DNA of 64,000 nt from positions 1-64,000 of the forward strand of contig JAYYZW010000119.1 of the NCBI GenBank assembly GCA_036339995.1. Reading direction: 5' to 3'. The notes under the pieces are model-generated. The model did no database searches. It was not told the DNA's origin and saw only the letters and a list, made by a program, of their open reading frames with translations. The position numbers were made by a program, and so were the translations under genes. The DNA comes from JAYYZW01 sp036339995. Its GTDB lineage: Bacteria > Pseudomonadota > Gammaproteobacteria > Ga0077536. This document shows, piece by piece, positions 54,818 through 63,510 of the stretch (positions are counted from its first letter, which is position 1; the number at the start of each line of letters is the position of its first letter).

Positions 54818-55312
54818 TCAAGCCTCGTCCGCATCCCGCGTCCAGCGAAAATCGCAGTGATCCGCACCTTCCATCATTGTCTGCGTGCGTTCGAGTTTGA
54901 GATCGGAGCCTATGCCGGCAGTCATGGGCGGGTCGATGCCGCAAACCATGAGCCGCCCGAACTCCCGATCACCGAGTTTGCGAAATAGCTCCGCATACCG
55001 ACAGCGCCGTACATTGAACGCCATCACGGTATCGGACTCCTCCACCGGCTCGATCTCGATGGCGTCGCCCGCGGTAAACATCGGTACGGCCTTACGCAGC
55101 TTTTCGAGGGAATTCGAGCCCTCGTTGCGGCCGATCGAGCGACCGAATTCCGTGGCGAATTCATTGACTGCTACGGAGAGCAGTTCGCGCGCCCGGTCCG
55201 GGCCGATTTCGTCTTTAAGGCGCCGGTATAAGGGCAGCAGTATTTCAGCCTGAATTTTCACTCGCTCGATGTAGGGCAGCGGATCTGAAATCGTGTCAGC
55301 TTTCTGGTTCAT
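54818..55312 (-). CDS. L-2-amino-thiazoline-4-carboxylic acid hydrolase family protein
   Basis: A 164-residue protein. The segments FNVRRCRYAELFRKLGDREF and TQTMMEGADHCDFRW with conserved Cys, Glu and His match the ATC hydrolase family. In Pseudomonas, ATC hydrolase opens ATC to an N- or S-carbamoyl-cysteine. The proximity of O-acetylhomoserine sulfhydrylase makes a sulfur amino acid role plausible, but other family members have unknown substrates. Four bases separate it from the AhpD-like gene upstream. Confidence 0.82.
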   Translation of the reverse strand: MNQKADTISDPLPYIERVKIQAEILLPLYRRLKDEIGPDRARELLSVAVNEFATEFGRSIGRNEGSNSLEKLRKAVPMFTAGDAIEIEPVEESDTVMAFNVRRCRYAELFRKLGDREFGRLMVCGIDPPMTAGIGSDLKLERTQTMMEGADHCDFRWTRDADEA

Positions 55313-55316
55313 GTGT

Positions 55317-55937
55317 TTATCCTCTTACGCCTCGCCGATTGTCACCCGCCGCGATCACCGGCTTTTGCTCCCAGCCGAACGCCAGTGAACGCCAAACGTC
55401 ACGGTAATCGTAATCAGTGTCTAGCGCGAGATTGAGGCGATTGTAGGCCGCAAAATCGCTCACCAGGTGCACGACCTGAACAATGCCCTTGTCGCTTAGA
55501 CCGACCTCACGCAATGCGTCCGTATCGGTGTCGGTTACGGACCTGGCATCGGTGTTGACCTTGAGTGCGAAATCAACAATGACCTTCAGACGCGGGTCGT
55601 CCACGCCGTCAATCCCGTCGCTTACCACTCGCGCGACCTCCTCCTCGGCTGCGCCGAGGCCGTAATTGAGAATCGTGCAAAAGGCCGCGGTGCAGTACGC
55701 GCAGCCGTTCGCCTTTGATACTAGGATGCCGACGTGCTGGATCTCGGGCATCGACAGTTCACCGAATTCCCACAGCGCCTTGGTCGCCCCGAGTTTCGCT
55801 TTGAAAAACTCCGGAAAATTCATCTCGACGTAGAAATGATTCGGTACGGCGCCTTCCATCCGCGTGACCCACTCGAATATCTCGCGGATCTGGGGGGCAT
55901 CGACGCTTTCCGGCTTAATGATTGCGACTCTGGCCAT
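55317..55937 (-). CDS. Carboxymuconolactone decarboxylase / AhpD-like protein
   Basis: A 206-residue protein of the peroxidase-related CMD superfamily. The redox pair is in SKANGCAYCTAAFCTIL (CxxC with downstream Cys), as in AhpD. The AMARV... start: ATG 55937 is chosen, with GAGCTT upstream; a longer frame begins at 55955. The family reduces hydroperoxides or works with other redox partners. It is probably co-transcribed with the ATC hydrolase gene. Confidence 0.85.
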   Translation of the reverse strand: MARVAIIKPESVDAPQIREIFEWVTRMEGAVPNHFYVEMNFPEFFKAKLGATKALWEFGELSMPEIQHVGILVSKANGCAYCTAAFCTILNYGLGAAEEEVARVVSDGIDGVDDPRLKVIVDFALKVNTDARSVTDTDTDALREVGLSDKGIVQVVHLVSDFAAYNRLNLALDTDYDYRDVWRSLAFGWEQKPVIAAGDNRRGVRG

Positions 55938-56001
55938 GCCTAAGCTCCTGTGCACCCGCGGTGATCTAGCCGGTGCTGGCCTCGCGCACTGCCGCTCCCG
56001 T

Positions 56002-57285
56002 TTACGACGCCCTCAGCGCCTGATCGAGATCCCACAGAATGTCGTCGAGGTCTTCCAGCCCGACTGAAATCCGAATCATGTCGGGGCTGATCCCCGCTTC
56101 CAACTGTTCTTCGTCGCTGAGCTGCTGGTGGGTGGTGCTTCCGGGGTGGATGACGAGGCTTTTGGCGTCGCCGACGTTCGCCAGGTGTGAATGGAGCTTC
56201 AGCGCATTGATGAAATTCCGGCCTGCATCGCGCCCGCCCTCGATCCCGAAGGTAAATATCGACCCCGGCCCCTTGGGCAGGTATTTTTTCGAGCGTTCGT
56301 GGAAGGGGTTGTCCGCGAGGCCGGCGTAGTTCACCCACGGCACGTGCGGATGATCGTTCAGCCATTCTGCAACGGCCTGGCCATTCTGAACGTGGCGCTC
56401 CATGCGCATCGACAGGGTTTCCAGGCCCTGGAGAAACAGGAATGCATTAAAAGGGCTCATGCAGGCGCCGAGGTCGCGCATGATCTCGACCCGCGCTTTC
56501 AGGATGAACGCGAAGTTACCGAAGGTCTCCCAGTAACGCATCCCGTGATAGCCCGGCGAGGGCTCGACCATCTCCGGAAAGGTGCCGTTGTCCCAGGGAA
56601 AGGTGCCGCCGTCGACGATGATGCCGCCGATGCTCGTGCCGTGGCCGCCGATGAACTTGGTAGCGGAATGCACGATGATGTCGGCACCGTGTTCGAACGG
56701 CCGGCAGAGGTAGGGCGTCGCGAAAGTGTTGTCGATGATGAGCGGAATCTCGTGGTCGTGGGCGATTTTCGCCACCGCTTCGATGTCGAAAATATCAGAT
56801 TTCGGATTGCCGATGATCTCGCCGTAGCAGAGCTTGGTTTTCGGCGTAATGGCGCGGCGGAAGCTATCCGGATCGGCAGCATCGACGAAGTGCACCTTGA
56901 TGCCGAAGCGTTTGAACGTCAGCGCGAACTGGTTGTAGGTGCCGCCGTAGAGTGTGTTCGACGATACCATCTCGTCGCCGGCCTGCAGCAGGGTCGCTAT
57001 CGCGGTGAGCTGGCCGGCCTGACCCGAGGCGCAGGCCAGCGCGCCGACGCCGCCCTCGAGCGCGGCCAGGCGTTCCTCGAATGCCGCGGTCGTCGGGTTT
57101 GAAATACGCGAGTAAATATTACCGAATTTGTTGAGCGCGAACAGATGCGCGGCATGATCGGTATCCTCGAATACATAGGAACTGGTCTGGTAGATCGGCA
57201 TGGCGCGCGCGCCGGTGGTCGGATCCGGTACCTGACCCGCATGCAGCATCTGGGTGTTGAAGCCGAAATCAAATTTCTCGGGCAT
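56002..57285 (-). CDS. metY: O-acetylhomoserine sulfhydrylase / aminocarboxypropyltransferase
   Basis: A 427-residue PLP enzyme of the Cys/Met metabolism family. The PLP lysine is in IVHSATKFIGGHGTSIGG. NTLYGGTYNQF and DNTFATPYLCRPFEHGAD are family blocks. It makes homocysteine from O-acetylhomoserine and sulfide. ATG 57285. It leads the run to the AhpD-like, ATC hydrolase and lipoprotein genes. Confidence 0.94.
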   Translation of the reverse strand: MPEKFDFGFNTQMLHAGQVPDPTTGARAMPIYQTSSYVFEDTDHAAHLFALNKFGNIYSRISNPTTAAFEERLAALEGGVGALACASGQAGQLTAIATLLQAGDEMVSSNTLYGGTYNQFALTFKRFGIKVHFVDAADPDSFRRAITPKTKLCYGEIIGNPKSDIFDIEAVAKIAHDHEIPLIIDNTFATPYLCRPFEHGADIIVHSATKFIGGHGTSIGGIIVDGGTFPWDNGTFPEMVEPSPGYHGMRYWETFGNFAFILKARVEIMRDLGACMSPFNAFLFLQGLETLSMRMERHVQNGQAVAEWLNDHPHVPWVNYAGLADNPFHERSKKYLPKGPGSIFTFGIEGGRDAGRNFINALKLHSHLANVGDAKSLVIHPGSTTHQQLSDEEQLEAGISPDMIRISVGLEDLDDILWDLDQALRAS

Positions 57286-57332
57286 GGTGGGCCTCCGGGT
57301 GTATCCTGGTCCGGGCGCGGTCGGTGCGCGGA

Positions 57333-57827
57333 TTAATTGAACTTGAAGTGACAGTCGACGCGGTTAGCGCTGAGTACGCCCGTGTTCAGTCCGACGACGT
57401 CCAGCCCGTAGTCCTTCTTGCCGAAGAAGCGGCACTGCTCGATCTTCACGCAGCGATCCATGATGACTTCCATGCCGGCCTTTGCGGCGGCGGCGGCGGC
57501 TTCGTCGTTGATCACCCCGATCTGCATCCAGAACACCTTGGCGCCAATTTGTTTGGCCTCGTCGACCAAGGGCATGACGGTGTCGCCGCGCCGGAATATG
57601 TCGACGATGTCGACCGGCTGGTCGAGCTCGAGCAGCGAGTCATAGCAGCGTACGCCCTGGATTTCCTCGTAGCGCGGGTTGATGGGGTACACGGTGTAGC
57701 CCTTGCTCAACATGTGCACCATCGCGCGGTAGCTGGCGCGCGTCGGGCTGGCCGAAACGCCGACCATGGCGATGCGTCGATAGGTCGTCAGAATATGCTT
57801 GGGGCGCTCTGAGAGCGCTCCGGTCAT
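57333..57827 (-). CDS. CoA-binding domain protein (YccU-like)
   Basis: A 164-residue protein with a Rossmann-type CoA-binding domain. RRIAMVGVSASPTRASY is the nucleotide loop, followed by YTVYPINPRYEEIQG and VDIVDIFRRGD. The CIKIEQ-like end is seen as DRCVKIE. The function of YccU proteins is unknown. ATG 57827 was chosen; the frame extends 20 codons to 57887. It lies 47 bases upstream of metY on the same strand. Confidence 0.88.
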   Translation of the reverse strand: MTGALSERPKHILTTYRRIAMVGVSASPTRASYRAMVHMLSKGYTVYPINPRYEEIQGVRCYDSLLELDQPVDIVDIFRRGDTVMPLVDEAKQIGAKVFWMQIGVINDEAAAAAAKAGMEVIMDRCVKIEQCRFFGKKDYGLDVVGLNTGVLSANRVDCHFKFN

Positions 57828-57938
57828 GATACCGGCGTACTCGCTCAATTCGAATTTCCTCCCTCGGGGATTTCGTTCTGGGCGCACCTACTATATCCGA
57901 ACAGGCGACCGGTCGCATCGAACGGAAACGCAGTGCCG

Positions 57939-58448
57939 TCACCCCGTTTGGTTTCGATTTATCCACCGTCGATCGGCGAGCACCACCGAGGTTTCGATCT
58001 GACGCTCGGGGATGTTCCAGTATTCACGGAGCAAGCGTTCCTTGTCAGCATAGGATACGGGTACGAAACCATGACCTTCGTAGAAAGCGATGGCCCAGTT
58101 CGCGGCTGCCCAGGTCCCGACCAACAACGGCTTGCTGCAAGTCGATCGAACATGCGCTAGCAGCGCACGGCCGATGCCGGCGTGCTGCCGGCTCGGCGCG
58201 ACATAAGCGTGGCGAATCAAGGCGAGGTCCCCGAGAACCTGAATGCCCATTACGCCCACGATCGCGGTCGCGTCGCCGGCCAGCCAGAATTCGACCCGTT
58301 GCGCGATTTCCCTTTCGAGTTCCTGTCTCGGCATATACGGTTCGTGCCATCGATCCGGCGGTATGACGCCCTTGTAGGCGACCGCAGCGTCGTTGATGAT
58401 CCTTAATACCTCGTCAAAATCCGGTGGGCTATAAGGCCTGATTAACAT
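57939..58448 (-). CDS. GNAT family N-acetyltransferase
   Basis: A 169-residue acetyltransferase. The acetyl-CoA loop is PSRQHAGIGRALLAHV, with the substrate side near WHEPYMPRQELEREI and the C-terminal AINFY-like AIAFYEGHGFVPVSY. The gene resembles phosphinothricin-type or general GNAT enzymes; the acceptor is unknown. ATG 58448. It lies between element D and the CoA-binding gene. Confidence 0.85.
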   Translation of the reverse strand: MLIRPYSPPDFDEVLRIINDAAVAYKGVIPPDRWHEPYMPRQELEREIAQRVEFWLAGDATAIVGVMGIQVLGDLALIRHAYVAPSRQHAGIGRALLAHVRSTCSKPLLVGTWAAANWAIAFYEGHGFVPVSYADKERLLREYWNIPERQIETSVVLADRRWINRNQTG

Positions 58449-58475
58449 TTCTAACGAGCACCGTGTTACGGCTAG

Positions 58476-58635
58476 CCGCTTGTCGGACTTAGGGAGAATC
58501 TACTGCGGCGTTGGGATAGCGGTCCAGATGCGCGATGGTTCTCGTTAAATAGTCCCACTATTCGCCTCAAACCATGACACATCTGGACTCGCTCTCCCAA
58601 CCGCCTCGCTACGATTCCCTAAGTCCGACAGGCTG
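58476..58635. mobile_element. Diverged MITE-like inverted-repeat element, copy D (160 bp)
   Basis: The ends share CNGCNTGTCGGACTTAGGGA as inverted repeats (left 58476-58495; right complement up to 58635). CTAG (58472-58475) and CTAC (58636-58639) may be an imperfect target duplication. The inner arms are imperfectly complementary (CCAGATG segments). The core ATAGTCCCACTATT and the segment ATGACACATCTG resemble parts of copies A-C, so it is a distant relative. The right flank supplies the TAG stop of the CoA-transferase gene. Confidence 0.7.
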
Positions 58636-59841
58636 CTACGGTGCAGGGCCGATCACCCCGGATTTTTCCAGCGCCGCGATTTCTTCTGTCGTCATGCCCA
58701 GGTGGTCGCTCAGCACGTCGTAATTGTGTTCGCCGATACGTGCAACCGCAGCACCGACGACGGCATGGGTGTCGGAAAACAGAAACGGCGAGTTCGGCAC
58801 CTTAAGCGGTCCGGCCGCGTCATTTACTTCGGTCAGCATGCCGCGATGGACCAGTTGCGGATCGCCGTCCAGGTCGCCTATCCCGCGATAAGTTGCGCAC
58901 GGAAGCCGGCGCGCCTCGAAGGCTTCCATCGCTTCGGTCGAGGTCTTCGTGCGCGTCCAGGATTCGATTTCGTCCTGCAGAAAATCGTAGTTGTATATGC
59001 GGGCGGTGGTCGTGGTGAAGCGGGGATCTCCGATCAAATCGGGGCGCCCTACGCAATTCATGAGGTCGACGAAATGGTGCTGGTTGAGCGGTATCACCAT
59101 GACGAAGCCGTCGCGGGTTTCGAGCGGGCCGTAATGCCGATCGTTCATTTCGCCGTTGAAGGCGCTTTGAAAGTCCTTGTGCATCGTCGCCAGCAGGGTG
59201 TCTTGCATCGCGATGTCGATGTACTGCCCTGTTCCTGAGTTGGCGCGGTAATAAAGGGCCGCCATGATGGCGCCAAAGGCCTGCAACGAGGCACTCGTAT
59301 CACCCACTGGCAGGCCCATGTTCAGCGGTCGCGTGTGTCCGGGTTGGGCCCGCTGCGTGACGAAATCGTAACCGCTCGTCGCCTGCACGATAGGCGCGTA
59401 GGCGGGACGCGACGCTTCGGGCCCGGTCTGACCGTATCCCGATATCGAGCACATGATGAGTCGTGGATTGACCGATTTGAGGGTTTCGTAATCGAGGCCC
59501 AGACGCCGCATGACGCCCGGGCTGTAATTTTCGATGACTATGTCGTGAGTTGCGAGCAGGCGCTTGCAAAGATCTACCGCCTCGGACCGTTTGAGATCCA
59601 TCGACACGCAGAGCTTGCCGCTGTTCACTGCACTGAAAAGCGCGCTGACGTCGCCGCGCATGGGCCCCGCCGTACGGAGGATCTCACCCTCGGGCGCTTC
59701 AATTTTGACAACTTCGGCACCGAGGTCCGCCATCAGGCGCGTGCAGTAGGAGCCCGCGATCACTGCGGTGAAATCGAGTACGCGTACGCCGTCGAGCACG
59801 CGCGGTCCGTGTTCGTTGCGGTTTTTTTCCATAGTGAGCAT
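58636..59841 (-). CDS. CaiB/BaiF family III CoA-transferase
   Basis: A 401-residue enzyme that swaps CoA between acids. The catalytic Asp is in MGLPVGDTSASLQAFG. GVRVLDFTAVIAGSYCTRLMADLGAEVVKIE is the N-terminal CoA-binding region; only key residues are implied. The acid substrate is unknown. ATG 59841. The stop TAG (58636-58638) is formed at the edge of element D. rapA lies 35 bases upstream on the same strand. Confidence 0.92.
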   Translation of the reverse strand: MLTMEKNRNEHGPRVLDGVRVLDFTAVIAGSYCTRLMADLGAEVVKIEAPEGEILRTAGPMRGDVSALFSAVNSGKLCVSMDLKRSEAVDLCKRLLATHDIVIENYSPGVMRRLGLDYETLKSVNPRLIMCSISGYGQTGPEASRPAYAPIVQATSGYDFVTQRAQPGHTRPLNMGLPVGDTSASLQAFGAIMAALYYRANSGTGQYIDIAMQDTLLATMHKDFQSAFNGEMNDRHYGPLETRDGFVMVIPLNQHHFVDLMNCVGRPDLIGDPRFTTTTARIYNYDFLQDEIESWTRTKTSTEAMEAFEARRLPCATYRGIGDLDGDPQLVHRGMLTEVNDAAGPLKVPNSPFLFSDTHAVVGAAVARIGEHNYDVLSDHLGMTTEEIAALEKSGVIGPAP

Positions 59842-59876
59842 TCCGAGTCCGCCTTCTGCTGGCGATTGTGACCGGC

Positions 59877-62723
59877 TCAGGTCGCGATCACTACCCGTAT
59901 CGCGTCGAGTTTCAACTGGGCCGCACGCAGATAGCGTTCGAGATTCTGCATGCTCGTCTCGAAATGGGCGATTTCTTCCTCACGTACGTTCGGATTCACC
60001 TTGGCCAGACTCCGCAGGCGATCGATTTCAGCCTGCACGAGCTCCTTCATCGCCGTGCTTGCCTGCTCGACGATCCCCTCCTGCGCGACCTCTGCCAGGT
60101 GCGCGGCATGGTCGAGGAGTTCACCGATTAGATCGCGTGTCTTCGCGATCACTTTCTGCGCCGTAGACGGCGGTACATCTCGCACATGCTCGTTGAACCA
60201 GGCTGCTGGAAAACGGTCTGTTGCGTCTTCGCCCGCGGCATCGATCAGCAATCGAAGCGAAGATTGCGGCAGGAATCGTTCGACCTGTAGCCCGCGCGGA
60301 GCGGGACAGACGATCACGAACAGGGCTTCGATCAATAGGGTACCGGGATTCAAGCCCGGTGCCTTGACCACGCCAAAACTGGCGTTTCCAAATTCGCTGC
60401 CCAGTATCATGTCGACGGCGCCGGTCACCATGGGATGTTCCCAGGTCAGGAAATGCATGTCGTCTCGCGACTGGGCCTGGGTGCGATCGAAGGTGACCGT
60501 CAGTCCGCCCTCGGGAAGTCCGGGAAATTCATGGCAGCTCATGTGATCGCCGGGATGCACGACGAGGCTGGTCTCATCATTGTCTTCGTGCTCGACGCCG
60601 AATTCGTTGAATACGTCGTCGAGCCAGGTGCGCAGTTCGTCGGCACGTTCAGCGGTGCCGATGGCACTGACGATATCGTCCGCCCGTCTACGGTCGAATG
60701 AATTGCGTTCGAGCAAGCGGTCGCGGCCACGCTTCAGTATTTCGGTCAATTCCAGTGCCCGCGCCCGCGTGGCCTCGACGAGACGCGCCAATGTGGTTTC
60801 GTCTTCTGGATGCGTCATGCAATATTCGAGCGCTTCCGAGAATTCAGCGATGAGAGCTGGCCCTGCAGGGCAGATGTGAACAAAGGCGTCAAGGCCGTCG
60901 TGCAGCCAGCGGAATAGCACGGCCTGTGCCGTGCCACGGAACCAGGGTATGTGAATTTCGACCGTGTGGTTTTGGCCGATGCGGTCGAGGCGCCCGATCC
61001 GCTGCTCGAGGAGATCCGGGTCGGGCGGTAAATCGAACAGCACCAGGTGCCGCGCGAACTGGAAATTGCGACCTTCGCTACCGATCTCCGAACAGAATAG
61101 CGCCTGCGCATCGTCTTGCTGGTCGGCGAAGTAGGCTGCGGCGCGATCGCGCGAGACGAGTTCCATCCCTTCGTGGAAAACAGCCGAACGCAGCCCTTTC
61201 CGGGAACGCAGGTGAGCCTCCAAGGTCTGCGCAGTATCGGCGTAAACGCAGATCACCAGGACTTTCTCGGTGCGGTGAGACGTCAGCCATTGCGCCAGCC
61301 ATTCGACGCGCGGATCGAAGCTCAACCATTCGTCTCCGAGGAGAGTCTCTGGCGTTAGCCGTGCCACCGCGGGCACGCTGGTGTCCGCTTCCAGATATTC
61401 TGCGGGCGGTTCGAGTTCGTGGGCGTGAAGACGCCGTTCCGGAAACCCGCTAATGTTGTCCCGGCAGTTGCGGAACAGAACGCGTCCTGTGCCGTGGTGT
61501 TCGAGTAATTCCGCGACGATTCGATCCATGAACTCGTGCGCCGGGCGTGCTAGATACTCCGAGCGCAAAGCGGCGATGCGGTCGGTCCCGATGTAGTCTG
61601 CGGCGGCCGCTTCCAGATCAGGGTCGATTAGATCGCGCGAATCGGTAAGCTGTTCGACCAGGGCGTTGACTTCTCCGTAGCGCCGCTCTTCGTCAAGAAA
61701 CCTCGCCAAATCGTGATAGCGGTTACCGTCGAGTAGGCGCAGACGCGCAAAATGCCCCTCTACGCCGAGTTGTTCGGGCGTGGCCGTCAGCAGCAGCAGG
61801 CCTGGAGCCGCCGTGGCAAGTCGCTCGATGCGATCGTAAGCCGGCGTGGTATTTTCCGGCGTCCATTGGAGATGGTGGGCTTCGTCGACGATCAACAAGT
61901 CCCAATCGGCGGCGCAGGCTTGCTCGTGTCTTTCCGGATGGTCGACCAGAAAGGCGAGACTGGTCAGAACGAGTTGTGCGGATTCGAAGGGATTGGGCTC
62001 GCCCGAGGCTACCAACTCCTCGCAGATCTCCTCGTCGAGGATGGAAAATCTTAAGTTGAAGCGACGCAGCATCTCGATCAGCCATTGATGGACCAGATTC
62101 GCCGGCACCACGATGAGTGCCCGTTGGGCGCGTCCGCTCAACAGGAGCCGGTGCAGGATCAGCCCGGCCTCGATGGTTTTGCCGAGCCCCACTTCATCGG
62201 CCAGAAGAACGCGCGGCGCATGACGGCCGGATACTTCGTCGGCGATATAGAGTTGATGCCCCAGCAGTTGGACGCACGGTCCGACCAGGCCGAACACGGG
62301 AGAAACCCGGTGGCGGTGTTGATGGCCTAACGTATCGCTGCGCAGCCGGAATCGGCTCGTTTTGTCGACTTGCCCGGTAATCAACCGGTCTAGCGGACGG
62401 TTGAACTGCACGAAGCTGTCCAGATCGATCTCGTGCACGCTGAGCGCCCGGCCGCGCGCGTCGATGCTCTGGTAGACGAAGCAACCTTCGATTTCCTCGA
62501 CGGACTCAACGATGAACTCCGCACCGTCCTCGCTGCGGATCCGGTCGGCCGCGCGGTACTGAACGCGCGTCAAGGGAGCATTATCCAGGGCATAGGTCCG
62601 GCGTTCCTCGCTCGCTGGGAAAGTCATTACGACGTGCCGGTTCTGCACCTCGAACACGATACCGAGGCCGAGCTCGGGCTCGGTATTACTGATCCAGCGC
62701 TGTCCGGGATGGCATTCGTTCAT
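59877..62723 (-). CDS. rapA: RNA polymerase-associated protein RapA (SWI/SNF helicase)
   Basis: A 948-residue ATPase that helps recycle RNA polymerase. The N-terminal Tudor-like domains (residues 1-110) are followed by the Snf2 motor: LADEVGLGKTIEAGLIL (Walker A), VDEAHHLQW (DEAH), and the second RecA lobe with GRNFQFARHLVLFDLPPDPDLLEQRIGRLDRIGQ (arginine fingers in QRIGRLDR). The C-terminal domain covers residues 680-948. It matches the E. coli protein length (968). ATG 62723. Confidence 0.96.
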   Translation of the reverse strand: MNECHPGQRWISNTEPELGLGIVFEVQNRHVVMTFPASEERRTYALDNAPLTRVQYRAADRIRSEDGAEFIVESVEEIEGCFVYQSIDARGRALSVHEIDLDSFVQFNRPLDRLITGQVDKTSRFRLRSDTLGHQHRHRVSPVFGLVGPCVQLLGHQLYIADEVSGRHAPRVLLADEVGLGKTIEAGLILHRLLLSGRAQRALIVVPANLVHQWLIEMLRRFNLRFSILDEEICEELVASGEPNPFESAQLVLTSLAFLVDHPERHEQACAADWDLLIVDEAHHLQWTPENTTPAYDRIERLATAAPGLLLLTATPEQLGVEGHFARLRLLDGNRYHDLARFLDEERRYGEVNALVEQLTDSRDLIDPDLEAAAADYIGTDRIAALRSEYLARPAHEFMDRIVAELLEHHGTGRVLFRNCRDNISGFPERRLHAHELEPPAEYLEADTSVPAVARLTPETLLGDEWLSFDPRVEWLAQWLTSHRTEKVLVICVYADTAQTLEAHLRSRKGLRSAVFHEGMELVSRDRAAAYFADQQDDAQALFCSEIGSEGRNFQFARHLVLFDLPPDPDLLEQRIGRLDRIGQNHTVEIHIPWFRGTAQAVLFRWLHDGLDAFVHICPAGPALIAEFSEALEYCMTHPEDETTLARLVEATRARALELTEILKRGRDRLLERNSFDRRRADDIVSAIGTAERADELRTWLDDVFNEFGVEHEDNDETSLVVHPGDHMSCHEFPGLPEGGLTVTFDRTQAQSRDDMHFLTWEHPMVTGAVDMILGSEFGNASFGVVKAPGLNPGTLLIEALFVIVCPAPRGLQVERFLPQSSLRLLIDAAGEDATDRFPAAWFNEHVRDVPPSTAQKVIAKTRDLIGELLDHAAHLAEVAQEGIVEQASTAMKELVQAEIDRLRSLAKVNPNVREEEIAHFETSMQNLERYLRAAQLKLDAIRVVIAT

Positions 62724-62777
62724 GAATTCAAGCGTTGCCCACGCCTACCGGGATGGTGATCGAAGGATCGTAGGGGT

Positions 62778-63410
62778 TCATTGATCACCGGCTGATTTCG
62801 GCGGCTGATTACGCTGCGATTGCCATTCCTTGAAATCCGAAGTCGTATTCACATGTGGGAAGGGTTCGTCGGGCACCAGCAGGTCGAGCGCCGCGCAGAT
62901 CGGCCCCCAGCCTTGTTCGGCCCGCCACGTGACTAGGTGCGAAGCCGGCGCGGTCGCGCGCACTCTCACATTGTTCGCTTCGTAGGCAGCGATGCAGGCG
63001 TTCTTGTCCTCGATAGCGCTGATGAACCGGCTTTTGAACAACGCATCGATCATTCGGCGCCAGTCGTTGTCCGCACTCAAGGTTGCGGGAACGATCGTGT
63101 TTGACATGCTTCGCCACCAGGCTTCAGAATCTCGCTCTGAGAGAATGATCTTGGCATCCGGAAACGCGGCATGAATTTCCGGCCAAAAGGATGAGGCCGG
63201 CCAATCGACCGCGGCCGCGTAACCGTCGAACAGGGCATGCCAGTCGGGCATACGGCCCTCGGCCGCGGCGTGCCACAGCGGCACATCCTGCGGACGCGAT
63301 ATGACCTCGTGCATGTGATAACACGGCGCACCAAGCAGCTTCTCGAGCGCTACTTTGAGTGAGGTCGTGCCGGTACGGCCGATGCCGGCGCCGATGATAC
63401 GCAGGGTCAC
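62778..63410 (-). CDS. Sulfotransferase-family protein
   Basis: A 210-residue protein. The N-terminal PAPS-binding loop IIGAGIGRTGTTSLKVAL is clear. FPDAKIILSERDSEAWWRSM contains the 3'-phosphate-binding Arg/Ser region. GTG 63410 directly precedes the conserved start. The type resembles the short sulfotransferases found across bacteria and fungi; the acceptor is unknown. It is divergent from gcvT by 100 bases. Confidence 0.85.
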   Translation of the reverse strand: MTLRIIGAGIGRTGTTSLKVALEKLLGAPCYHMHEVISRPQDVPLWHAAAEGRMPDWHALFDGYAAAVDWPASSFWPEIHAAFPDAKIILSERDSEAWWRSMSNTIVPATLSADNDWRRMIDALFKSRFISAIEDKNACIAAYEANNVRVRATAPASHLVTWRAEQGWGPICAALDLLVPDEPFPHVNTTSDFKEWQSQRNQPPKSAGDQ

Positions 63411-63510
63411 GTGAGTATTCTCCGGGCTTGTCTGCCTCAGTTGTTGAGATCGACGGATTCGAGCGGACGATACGGTAGCGCCACCGGCGCCGATTTGCGA
63501 TAGTTTTATC

